The notes beneath the pieces are model-generated. The model saw only the letters and a list, made by a program, of their open reading frames with translations, was not told the DNA's origin and did no database searches. This document shows, one piece after another, positions 1 through 5,925 of a stretch of DNA of 7,764 bases. Position 1 is the stretch's first letter; each line of letters opens with the position of its first letter. A program made the position numbers and the translations under genes. The stretch covers positions 1 through 7,764 of the forward strand of contig DIWJ01000061.1 of the NCBI GenBank assembly GCA_002428445.1, in the 5' to 3' direction. Source of the DNA: Syntrophaceae bacterium UBA6109 (GTDB lineage: Bacteria; Desulfobacterota; Syntrophia; Syntrophales; UBA6109).

Positions 1-474
1 GTAAACAACGCTCGATTTTCTTACATTTGGATCTTGAATATAAACATCTTCTTTCTGCGTCTTGGGAAGACCAGCGATATAGCCCAATAGCAGTTCCGCG
101 AGAAAAGTGTCATCCACGTGGCAGCTCTCCAAAACCGGTGCAAGTTCTGCTGCCAGCGGTTCCATCTCCCGTGCATGACGTAAAGCCTTTTTTATATCCC
201 AGCCCCGTCGTTGGTCACTCTTTTGTTTGCTCTCTATCAGCGTTTCAGCCCTGTTCGGTTCACGGACCGCCTTCTTCGCCCAACCGTCATATGGCTTCCA
301 ACGACGGCAAAACATTGCGAGCGCTTTGGTCGGTGCAGTTTGTGCCATAGCGAAAATCTGATTACCCAGGAGCGATGGTGGCACTGCCCCGCCTCGGACG
401 TCAGCGCAGTAGCCAGCATGAACTACATCCGCTGCTGCCAGAAGTTGTCCAAGCTTGAATGCCGTTTCGTTCAT
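1..474 (-). CDS. cas11c: Putative Cas11c small subunit, translated from an internal start in cas8c
   Basis: An in-frame ATG within cas8c (474-472, Met579 of Cas8c) is preceded by AAGGAGGTG, a perfect 9-base match to the 16S anti-Shine-Dalgarno sequence, with a 3-base gap (TAC) to the ATG. The product begins MNETAFKLGQLLAAADVV and is open for 158 codons to the left edge. This is the predicted helical C-terminal part of Cas8c. Type I-C systems are known to make the small Cascade subunit Cas11 from such an internal start in cas8c, and several copies of it line the crRNA backbone. The codons supplying the ribosome site read Lys-Glu-Val-Tyr in Cas8c. The initiation site is seen directly; the separate product is inferred from the family. 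Confidence 0.65.
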   Translation of the reverse strand, partial: MNETAFKLGQLLAAADVVHAGYCADVRGGAVPPSLLGNQIFAMAQTAPTKALAMFCRRWKPYDGWAKKAVREPNRAETLIESKQKSDQRRGWDIKKALRHAREMEPLAAELAPVLESCHVDDTFLAELLLGYIAGLPKTQKEDVYIQDPNVRKSSVVY

Positions 475-2208
475 GTACACCTCCTTGTTTCGATAAAGTT
501 TATGTAATAGTACCCCAATAATTGTTATTGTCCGCAACGTCTCATGACGATCATAATCCTTTGCGAAATCAAAGCCGCGTCGTAATGCATGGGCCGTCCC
601 GGTGACAAGTGTCGCACGTCGTCTCAGCAACAGCCGTAGAACTCGTTTCACTCGATGACTCGCCGACAGATCGACATTTCCCACTGGATCGATAAAAAAT
701 CTCAGCGCTTCACCTGCAGGCAAACCGATTTTCTCTTTTTTCTTGCCGTTTGGACGCTTCCCGCTATGCAAGAAGATTTGCTTGCTGAAGTAAATCAATC
801 CCAGCGGGGCGACATGCGGTGGCGACATCCAATATGGCTCGCTCTCACCCTTTTTCCAGAGCGGTAATTTCAGCCACGGCGGCACATTTTTCTCACTCAC
901 GATCCATGTTGTTGCAGCGTCATAGAAGTCGGCGACTGTGGGTGCACTGGCATAGACGACTTTGTGATTGCCTTGCGAGAGCTTTCGAATAATCATCAAA
1001 TGCACGGGTGTTTTGCGCAGATCATTCATGACTCTTGCTTGCACAGTTTCGATCAATCTCTCGGTCCTTTTTTCAAAAACCGCAACTGAACTTGCTGAAT
1101 CGGTAACGGAGTTGGGTTCTTCTACAGACAAATCTTCTTCATTATCAGATAGGAGAGATACCGTTGGCACATCAAGAACTTCGTCAATGAATGCGAGGAA
1201 TAAGTCACTTTGTTTTGGAGCCTCTCCGGGGATTGCTCGCCATGTTTTACCCTTGCGGATTTCTGAAGTAAGAGCCCGGAGTGCGGCATCCAGGTGTTTT
1301 TCTGTCTCCACTCCCACGGGCATTGCCTCAGCGGAGAAACGACCATAGCGATCGTTGGCTGGAATCTCCTTATTTTTAGCGAACAGATATGTTTGACCCA
1401 ATCCCGCTGGTAGTTTAGGCTGATGGAAATTTCCGGTTAATAGTTGACTTTTTAAACCCGTCAACCCACAGATGCCCCACTTCTGATCTTGCATTTCATT
1501 ATCGCTGTAAGCCTGTAGCGCCTCGCTTACAGGTGCAATCAAACTTTGATCAGCAATCGATAAAGGAAATCCTGCTGCCTCAAAGAGCAAAGCACCATCA
1601 CATATCCATTTGTTTTTAAATTTCTTGCCTACCAACAGATCGACAGTGATTTTTGTCCAATCATCCTGTGCGGTTTGTCTAAGATTTTCAATGAGCGCTT
1701 TCGTCACGCCTTCTATCAACTGTTGGGGTGATTGACTGCAAGCGAGCAGGAAACGATCAATCGTAGCATACACCAAGGCTGCGTTTGTATTTTCAAGACT
1801 TCGGAGTTGCTTGTCTCGTTCGTGCAGTCGTTTTAAAAAAACTTCACTAGGCCAATCCTCGAAAGCATCAGAATCATATTGGGCATTGCCTACAAAAGAG
1901 AGCAGCACCTCCCTCCGTTCGTTCTTCTTCTTATCAAGGACCGTTTCTCTCCACTCTTCACCAACCGTGCAAGCCCAAAGAGGAAAGCTGGGTTGGACGA
2001 AGGGGAAACTATTGTGCTGGCCGTCTCGTAGCGTCCAAGGTGAAACTCTGGAGGAAACTGGCCGGATACATGTGATGTGTCCTTTTTCGTCAAGTTGCAC
2101 TAAAAGTGCTGATTTTCTTCCAGCATCTTTAACGTCCGGATGCCGCAGGGACTTCTTAATATCCTCCGGCGGTGCCCCGCGTTCGACGATAAGAAGTTCA
2201 TTTAGCAT
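1..2208 (-). CDS. cas8c: Cas8c/Csd1-like large subunit of type I-C Cascade (3' end beyond window)
   Basis: Translating the minus strand from the ATG at 2208-2206 gives 736 codons with no stop up to the left edge, so the C-terminus is missing. In type I-C, Cas8c is the large Cascade subunit that helps recognise the PAM and hold target DNA. The family call rests on four things: position directly after cas5, the N-terminal MLNELLIVERGAPPEDI, a central stretch GKTWRAIPGEAPKQSDLF at about 320-337, and a helical C-terminal part containing FKLGQLLA and ending near FLAELLLGY, which resembles the Csd1 C-terminus. An acidic, serine-rich probable linker sits at about 353-375. The start overlaps cas5 by 11 bases and is preceded by GGGAGGTG (2217-2224), which indicates coupled translation. 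The protein is long for Csd1 and the central region looks divergent. Codons are AT-richer than in the genes to the right. Confidence 0.8.
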   Translation of the reverse strand, partial: MLNELLIVERGAPPEDIKKSLRHPDVKDAGRKSALLVQLDEKGHITCIRPVSSRVSPWTLRDGQHNSFPFVQPSFPLWACTVGEEWRETVLDKKKNERREVLLSFVGNAQYDSDAFEDWPSEVFLKRLHERDKQLRSLENTNAALVYATIDRFLLACSQSPQQLIEGVTKALIENLRQTAQDDWTKITVDLLVGKKFKNKWICDGALLFEAAGFPLSIADQSLIAPVSEALQAYSDNEMQDQKWGICGLTGLKSQLLTGNFHQPKLPAGLGQTYLFAKNKEIPANDRYGRFSAEAMPVGVETEKHLDAALRALTSEIRKGKTWRAIPGEAPKQSDLFLAFIDEVLDVPTVSLLSDNEEDLSVEEPNSVTDSASSVAVFEKRTERLIETVQARVMNDLRKTPVHLMIIRKLSQGNHKVVYASAPTVADFYDAATTWIVSEKNVPPWLKLPLWKKGESEPYWMSPPHVAPLGLIYFSKQIFLHSGKRPNGKKKEKIGLPAGEALRFFIDPVGNVDLSASHRVKRVLRLLLRRRATLVTGTAHALRRGFDFAKDYDRHETLRTITIIGVLLHKLYRNKEVYMNETAFKLGQLLAAADVVHAGYCADVRGGAVPPSLLGNQIFAMAQTAPTKALAMFCRRWKPYDGWAKKAVREPNRAETLIESKQKSDQRRGWDIKKALRHAREMEPLAAELAPVLESCHVDDTFLAELLLGYIAGLPKTQKEDVYIQDPNVRKSSVVY
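478..486 (-). promoter_or_regulatory. Internal Shine-Dalgarno sequence within cas8c
   Basis: The minus strand reads AAGGAGGTG here, followed by TAC and the ATG at 474-472. Nine contiguous bases pair with the 3' end of 16S rRNA. This is a stronger ribosome site than those of most genes in the window, although it lies inside coding sequence, and it is the main support for an internally started Cas11c. Confidence 0.75.
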
Positions 2209-2902
2209 TTGTCTTCACCTCCCGTTCCATCACGGATAGCCACTCTTCCGGAATTTCGTATTTCAGAATACCACCTTCGATCTTTACATTCTGACGGAAT
2301 ACCGGTTCATATCGTCCGCTTAATGGGTTATTCCAAACACATAAAAGCATTGAAGGAATTTCCAGAGAAAAATCTGTATCTACTTCCGTCATTCCTTCAC
2401 GAAATGGCCCCCAGTATGAACAGGTAAACTCGCTCCATCCGAGGCAAGGAGTCCGGTAACATTGACCCCGCCTCAACCGTCGATCGAAAAGATCCTGCAA
2501 GTGATGCCGGGGGTTGTTTTCTCTTTTCCATTGAGAACTTACAGCAACACCATGCAGTCGATAACAAACGTCTTTCAGAATCGTGGCGAAAAGCTGCATA
2601 CTGCTGCCGCCCGGAGTGATTCCCTTATTGAACAAGTCACCCTTACGCAGTGGTCCTCCATAGTTTGTCGTATACCGTTGAAAATGCACCCGGCCACCGG
2701 TCTCGCCGTCACGCCGACAGATCTCGGCCTTTGTCGGGCAAATCCATGCCGCCCCGTCGGCAAAAAACGCAATCGACTCGAACAGACCCTTTGCGGCCGA
2801 CCAAGTCGGCACGGGGTAGCTCGTCGGAGTTCCTCCCGTATCAGGCCGCGCAAACATCGCCGCAGGTCCAGCTATTTCAAAAGAAACTTCATATTCACTC
2901 AT
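2198..2902 (-). CDS. cas5c: Type I-C CRISPR-associated protein Cas5 (Cas5c/Cas5d)
   Basis: This is a 234-residue protein of normal Cas5d length. The N-terminus has the RAMP-fold signature of the family: YEVSFEIAGPAAMFARPD (4-21), then SYPVPTWSAAKGLFESI (28-44). A second conserved block, RRLRRGQCYRTPCLGWSEF (141-159), matches the GQCFxRPYLGCREF region of Cas5d. In type I-C, Cas5 both cleaves pre-crRNA in place of Cas6 and caps the 5' handle in Cascade. Compared from memory with the Bacillus halodurans enzyme (Tyr46, Lys116, His117), the tyrosine position is Ala45 here and the Lys-His pair falls in Pro-Arg-His-His (131-134), so nuclease activity is uncertain. The start is supported by GGAGG (2910-2914). 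It overlaps cas8c by 11 bases. No cas3 is seen upstream. Confidence 0.88.
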   Translation of the reverse strand: MSEYEVSFEIAGPAAMFARPDTGGTPTSYPVPTWSAAKGLFESIAFFADGAAWICPTKAEICRRDGETGGRVHFQRYTTNYGGPLRKGDLFNKGITPGGSSMQLFATILKDVCYRLHGVAVSSQWKRENNPRHHLQDLFDRRLRRGQCYRTPCLGWSEFTCSYWGPFREGMTEVDTDFSLEIPSMLLCVWNNPLSGRYEPVFRQNVKIEGGILKYEIPEEWLSVMEREVKTNAK

Positions 2903-2909
2903 ATGCCAA

Positions 2910-2914
2910 CCTCC
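2910..2914 (-). promoter_or_regulatory. Ribosome binding site of cas5
   Basis: The minus strand carries GGAGG 7 bases before the ATG at 2902-2900. This fixes the cas5 start, since no better placed start is visible. No convincing promoter was found further upstream on this strand. Confidence 0.65.
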
Positions 2915-3172
2915 ATCGAATATTCCTCAAGACTCGTCGCATACGGAGAGGATGCCACCGTACTCTACACCGATATCTAAAGACGGACTCCATCTCGCCA
3001 GCCATGCTCCACCGTCTTTGTTTCGACTCCAATTCTTCGCTACGGCTTGACCGCCGGGGCCAGCAGTTGCCGGATGGTATGGAAGATTCCTTTGACATTC
3101 CGATCTGGAATCTCAAAGACTTTGCTTTTGGAATTGCCCTGTTTTCGTGGACACGACTGGTGCCGAAAGACA

Positions 3173-3201
3173 CTGGACTCCCGCTTTCGCGGGAGTGACA
3201 C
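3173..3201 (+). repeat. Palindromic repeat, family B, copy 1
   Basis: An 8-base stem ACTCCCGC/GCGGGAGT (3177-3184 with 3189-3196) closes on a TTTC loop and is followed by GACAC. The full 29 bases recur identically at 3568-3596. It resembles REP-type intergenic palindromes. It could form a hairpin in RNA but lacks a following T-tract, so a terminator role is not supported. Confidence 0.85.
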
Positions 3202-3206
3202 AGAGA

Positions 3207-3237
3207 GATTGCCACGGCCCTGCGGGCCTCGCATGAC
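3207..3237 (+). repeat. Interspersed repeat, family A, copy 1
   Basis: It runs from GATTGCC to CATGAC with an inner palindromic GGCCCTGCGGGCC. It belongs to a family with the layout GATTGCCRCG, a variable hairpin, then CTCGCRATGAC, seen several times in both spacers of this window. It sits five bases after a family B copy. Confidence 0.75.
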
Positions 3238-3251
3238 AGGAGCAAAAGCAA

Positions 3252-3283
3252 AAATCGCCGCGGTTTTCGTACTTCGCGATGAC
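3252..3283 (+). repeat. Interspersed repeat, family A, copy 2 (diverged)
   Basis: It begins AAATCGCCGCGG and ends CTTCGCGATGAC, matching the family A ends with several changes. It lies 14 bases after copy 1 in the same orientation. Confidence 0.55.
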
Positions 3284-3474
3284 AACGCGTGAACAGGACC
3301 GGCCATTGACGGTGCCTCGGCAGGTTATGGTTGGATGAAAACGAATGACGTACAGACAGGTGTAGAAAGGACTAGAAATTGATTAAATCTTTCGGTGGGA
3401 GCTGTCAAGAGTTTTCCCGATGGAACGCGGTCGAAATGTCTTGGAGAAATCTGTCTGCTCTCGCAAAAGGACGA

Positions 3475-3507
3475 GATTGCCGCGTCGCTAACGCTCCTCG
3501 CAATGAC
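3475..3507 (+). repeat. Interspersed repeat, family A, copy 3
   Basis: This is the most typical copy: GATTGCCGCGTCGC, then the GCTAACGCTC centre, then CTCGCAATGAC. Such sequences are common between genes in anaerobic deltaproteobacteria (recalled, not searched). Confidence 0.8.
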
Positions 3508-3520
3508 TACAGGCAGGCGA

Positions 3521-3552
3521 GATTGCCACGGCCCCTCCGGGCATCGCATGAC
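3521..3552 (+). repeat. Interspersed repeat, family A, copy 4
   Basis: GATTGCCACGGCCC, a CTCCGGGC centre and TCGCATGAC. It starts 13 bases after copy 3 in the same orientation and shares GATTGCCACGGCCC with copy 1. Confidence 0.8.
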
Positions 3553-3567
3553 AAACAGAAACAGATC

Positions 3568-3596
3568 CTGGACTCCCGCTTTCGCGGGAGTGACAC
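3568..3596 (+). repeat. Palindromic repeat, family B, copy 2
   Basis: Identical over 29 bases to the copy at 3173-3201, with the stem at 3572-3579 and 3584-3591. It lies between two family A copies, which repeats the A/B alternation. Confidence 0.85.
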
Positions 3597-3609
3597 GGTG
3601 AGGCGAAGA

Positions 3610-3646
3610 GATCGCTACGTCGGCCTTTCGGCCTCCTCGCGATGAC
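3610..3646 (+). repeat. Interspersed repeat, family A, copy 5
   Basis: GATCGCTACGTC, an inner palindrome GGCCTTTCGGCC, then CTCGCGATGAC. The copy is diverged at the left end but keeps the hairpin plan. Confidence 0.7.
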
Positions 3647-3660
3647 AGAGGAAAATCCGG

Positions 3661-3684
3661 CTTCCCGCCTGCGCGGAAACGACC
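3661..3684 (+). repeat. Palindromic repeat, family B, degenerate copy
   Basis: CTTCCCGCCTGCGCGGAAACG keeps the CCGC/GCGG core and the position of the family's GAC end, but the stem is imperfect. It follows family A copy 5 by 14 bases. Confidence 0.5.
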
Positions 3685-3783
3685 GGATCGGCCATGAAAA
3701 TCTCTTGACAGACCGGCCGCATCTGTCGGACGGTACGGCAGCCCCGGCGCCGGGATGCATCCATCCGGCGGCGGCTTTGAACT

Positions 3784-5355
3784 ATGACAAAACGAACGTC
3801 CGCATCCCCGCAGGAAATCGACCTGAATCCCCAGTTCCGGAGGGCCTTGGAGCTGATGGAGGAAACGGACCGGAACGTCTTCGTCACGGGACGGGCGGGG
3901 ACGGGGAAATCCACGCTGCTCGGCCATTTCCGCCGGACCACGAAAAAAACCGCCGTCGTCCTGGCCCCGACGGGCGTCGCCGCCGTCAACATCGGCGGGC
4001 AGACGATCCATTCCTTCTTCGGCTTCAAGCCCGACGTCACGCCCGCCGGGATTCGCAAGAAGATCAGGAACGATGCACAAAACCTCTACCGGAAATTGCG
4101 GACGATCGTCATCGACGAAATTTCGATGGTGCGAGCGGACCTGCTGGATTCCGTCGACCGCTTTCTGCGGCTCAACGGCCCCGACGGGAAACTGCCCTTC
4201 GGCGGCGTCCAGATGATTCTCATCGGCGACCTCTACCAGCTCCCTCCGGTCGTGACGGGTACCGAGCGGGAGATCTTCCGCAGCCGTTACGCGAGCCCCT
4301 ACTTCTTCAGCGCCGAGTCCTTCCCGGGCCTGGATGCGGCCTTCGTCGAACTGGAAAAGGTCTACAGGCAGAAAGACGGCGAGTTCGTCCGCCTGCTCAA
4401 CGCCATCCGCAACCGCACCGCGACGGAAGCGGATCTCGCGCTCCTCAACAGCCGCTGCGAGCCGAGCTTCGCGCCGCCTGAGCAGGGCTGCTACATCCAT
4501 CTGACGAGCACGAACGCCATGGCCGACGCCGTCAACGAGGAACGGCTGGCCCGCCTGCCCGGACGCTTCCGGACGTCCCGGGGCCTGGTCGAGGGCGACT
4601 TCGGACCCGAGTATCTTCCGACGGCGCTGGAGCTGAAGCTGAAAAAGGGCGCGCAGATCATGCTCCTGAACAATGACGCCGCCGGACGCTGGATCAACGG
4701 CACCATCGGGATCCTGAAAGGGTTCTCCCGCGATGAAGAGGGCCGCGATCTGGTCAAGGCGAAACTCGACACGGGGGAGACGGTGGAGATCGAGCCTTAC
4801 ACCTGGCGGATCTACCGCTTTTTCCTGAAGGACGGGGAGATCGCATCCGAGGCGGTCGGGTCCTTTACGCAGTTTCCGATCCGCCCGGCCTTTGCCGTCA
4901 CGATCCACAAGAGCCAGGGAAAGACCTTCGAGCGGGTCGTCGTTGATGTCGGCCGGGGGACCTTCGCCCACGGCCAGATGTACGTCGCCCTCTCCCGCTG
5001 CACGACGCTGGAGGGCATCGTCCTGAAGAAGCCTCTCGAATTGAGCCACGTCCTCATGGACTGGCGGGTGGTGAAATTCCTGACCGGCTTCCAGTACCGC
5101 GAGGCGGAAGCGGCCTGCCCGAGGGAGGAACGGCTGCGCCTCCTCGATGAAGCCGTCCGCAACGGGCGGACCGTCGAGATCCTCTACCTCAAGTCACGCG
5201 ACGAAAAGAGCCGGCGCGTCGTCCGCCCGCTGGCCGTCGGGCAGATGGAATTCAAGGGCCATCCCTTCCTGGGCCTTTCCGCCTTCTGCACGGAGCGCCG
5301 CGACAAACGCGTCTTCAACGTGGACAAGATCCTCGAAATCAGGGAAATTCCGTAA
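3784..5355 (+). CDS. Pif1/RecD-like superfamily 1 DNA helicase with C-terminal WYL-type domain
   Basis: This 523-residue protein has a full SF1B helicase core: Walker A GRAGTGKST (36-44), APTGVAA (61-67), Walker B VIDEISM (109-115), motif III GDLYQLPP (148-155), GAQIMLLNND (289-298), TIHKSQGKTFERVVVD (373-388) and YVALSRCTTLEG (400-411). Pif1-type enzymes use ATP to unwind DNA 5'-3', including structured DNA and R-loops. Residues of about 449-521 (RLRLLDEAVRNGRTVEILY onward) look like a WYL domain, a ligand- or nucleic-acid-sensing module often found in regulators. The ATG is the first start after an in-frame TGA at 3778; the ribosome site is weak (GGCGG). It is GC-rich like the genes to its right. 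It appears monocistronic, with repeats on both sides, and is divergent from cas5. A role in CRISPR function is not supported beyond proximity. Confidence 0.85.
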   Translation: MTKRTSASPQEIDLNPQFRRALELMEETDRNVFVTGRAGTGKSTLLGHFRRTTKKTAVVLAPTGVAAVNIGGQTIHSFFGFKPDVTPAGIRKKIRNDAQNLYRKLRTIVIDEISMVRADLLDSVDRFLRLNGPDGKLPFGGVQMILIGDLYQLPPVVTGTEREIFRSRYASPYFFSAESFPGLDAAFVELEKVYRQKDGEFVRLLNAIRNRTATEADLALLNSRCEPSFAPPEQGCYIHLTSTNAMADAVNEERLARLPGRFRTSRGLVEGDFGPEYLPTALELKLKKGAQIMLLNNDAAGRWINGTIGILKGFSRDEEGRDLVKAKLDTGETVEIEPYTWRIYRFFLKDGEIASEAVGSFTQFPIRPAFAVTIHKSQGKTFERVVVDVGRGTFAHGQMYVALSRCTTLEGIVLKKPLELSHVLMDWRVVKFLTGFQYREAEAACPREERLRLLDEAVRNGRTVEILYLKSRDEKSRRVVRPLAVGQMEFKGHPFLGLSAFCTERRDKRVFNVDKILEIREIP

Positions 5356-5427
5356 CCGCCGCAGCGAGTTCGCTTCCGACAGCAGATGGTTTCGTTCCGC
5401 TCGCAAGAACAACGATCATGTCACGCG

Positions 5428-5452
5428 TCATCCCCGCCTGCGCGGGGACCCA
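5428..5452 (-). repeat. Palindromic repeat, family B, inverted copy
   Basis: GTCATCCCCGCCTGCGCGGGG has a 7-base stem TCCCCGC/GCGGGGA (5431-5437 with 5442-5448). The GTCA end is on the left, so it is oriented opposite to the copies before the helicase. Confidence 0.75.
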
Positions 5453-5583
5453 ACGGCAAGAAACTCCGTCTGCTTTTCGATTGCCTTGTCGTCCCCTCTA
5501 TGTTGAAAAGCACGTTGGACCTGCGTAGGCGGGGACCCGGCTCTCTGCTCAGCACGTAAGTCACGGAACAAACTCAGGGCACT

Positions 5584-5608
5584 GGATTCCCGCATGCGCG
5601 GGAATGAC
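5584..5608 (+). repeat. Palindromic repeat, family B, copy
   Basis: It has an 8-base stem ATTCCCGC/GCGGGAAT (5586-5593 with 5598-5605) around ATGC, followed by GAC as in the other copies. The stem differs from that of copies 1 and 2 by a compensated change (ACT/AGT to ATT/AAT), so the palindrome is preserved. Confidence 0.8.
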
Positions 5609-5626
5609 TGCAAGAATCAATAAGCG

Positions 5627-5682
5627 GTCATTGCGGGGAGCCCTCGTCGGGGCTCAGGATGAACTCCACGACGCGGCAATCC
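5627..5682 (-). repeat. Interspersed repeat, family A, inverted and expanded copy
   Basis: GTCATTGCGGGGAGCC at the left and GACGCGGCAATCC at the right are the reversed family A ends. The 56-base unit has a longer centre than the other copies, including AGCCCTCGTCGGGGCT. Confidence 0.65.
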
Positions 5683-5696
5683 AGTCCTTAAATGCA

Positions 5697-5721
5697 GATT
5701 GCCGCGCTTTGCTCGCATGAC
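5697..5721 (+). repeat. Interspersed repeat, family A, short copy
   Basis: GATTGCCGCG, a short CTTTG centre, then CTCGCATGAC. It lies 14 bases after the inverted copy, giving a head-to-head pair. Confidence 0.7.
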
Positions 5722-5851
5722 AAACAGGCGGCCGTTGATGTATCCGGCCGGGGGCGATTCTCCCCGCTGCCGGGGGTGAGGCGCCCCCTGTCCCGCCTGA
5801 AACGCCCTCTCTTATTCCCTTGAGTTCCGTCATATCAACAGGTTGCATTTG

Positions 5852-5867
5852 TGGTATCGCGTTTGCT
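5852..5867 (+). promoter_or_regulatory. Candidate sigma-54 (-24/-12) promoter of the formate dehydrogenase operon
   Basis: TGGTATCGCGTTTGCT fits the sigma-54 consensus TGGCACGNNNNTTGCW. The invariant GG (5853-5854) and GC (5865-5866) are exactly 10 bases apart, with mismatches only at three less strict positions. Transcription would start near 5878, leaving an untranslated leader of about 48 bases before the ATG at 5926. Sigma-54 control is known for fdhF in E. coli. No activator site was identified. A single short motif can arise by chance. Confidence 0.45.
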
Positions 5868-5912
5868 TTTTCGCTGGGCAAGCCTGCGTGCAGGCATATC
5901 TCATCGTGAACG

Positions 5913-5920
5913 AAGGAGGG
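5913..5920 (+). promoter_or_regulatory. Ribosome binding site deciding the start at 5926
   Basis: AAGGAGGG lies 5 bases before ATG 5926. It selects this ATG over the in-frame upstream ATG at 5851, which would add 25 unconserved residues, has no comparable site and overlaps the candidate promoter. Confidence 0.8.
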
Positions 5921-5925
5921 CCCTC

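Larger units (their letters stand above)
2903..3783. other. Intergenic region between divergent cas5 and helicase genes
   Basis: About 880 bases separate the divergent starts of cas5 and the helicase. From 2903 to 3172 no repeat or recognisable protein was identified. One minus-strand frame stays open from about 3060 to a TGA at 2921-2923 and ends in LDIGVEYGGILSVCDES. It could be the worn end of a lost gene upstream of cas5, but it matches no family I recognise. From 3173 to 3684 the DNA is largely made of two palindromic repeat families, listed separately. Open frames across the repeats give spurious peptides such as CHSRESGSP. Promoters for both flanking genes should lie here, but none is clear. 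Confidence 0.6.
5356..5925. other. Intergenic region between helicase and formate dehydrogenase operon
   Basis: These 570 bases hold no convincing gene. They contain palindromic repeats of both families (5428-5452, 5584-5608, 5627-5682, 5697-5721) and a candidate sigma-54 promoter at 5852-5867. A half copy of family B, GTAGGCGGGGACCCGG, is near 5525. Small frames here are explained by repeats. A factor-independent terminator for the helicase gene was not seen. Confidence 0.65.

Noticed and set aside
2895..3251. A 118-codon minus-strand frame upstream of cas5
   Set aside because: It overlaps the cas5 start, runs through palindromic repeats that yield CHSRESGSP-like peptides, and resembles no cas3 or other protein.
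3173..3684. A CRISPR array next to the cas genes
   Set aside because: Repeat units are of two kinds, unequally spaced, diverged and in places directly adjacent, with no uniform spacers; they also occur after the helicase and in inverted orientation.
3642..4481. A 279-codon plus-strand frame overlapping the helicase start
   Set aside because: It is an Arg/Pro-rich out-of-frame reading of the helicase gene and a repeat, with no domain.
3325..5049. A 574-codon open frame on the minus strand opposite the helicase
   Set aside because: It is an antisense shadow caused by high GC at third positions. The plus-strand protein has every SF1 motif in order, while this translation has repetitive Arg/Ala/Glu composition and no known domain.
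5851..5925. The upstream in-frame ATG at 5851 as start of the flavin subunit
   Set aside because: It has no ribosome site, the extra 25 residues are not family-like, and AAGGAGGG sits ideally before ATG 5926.
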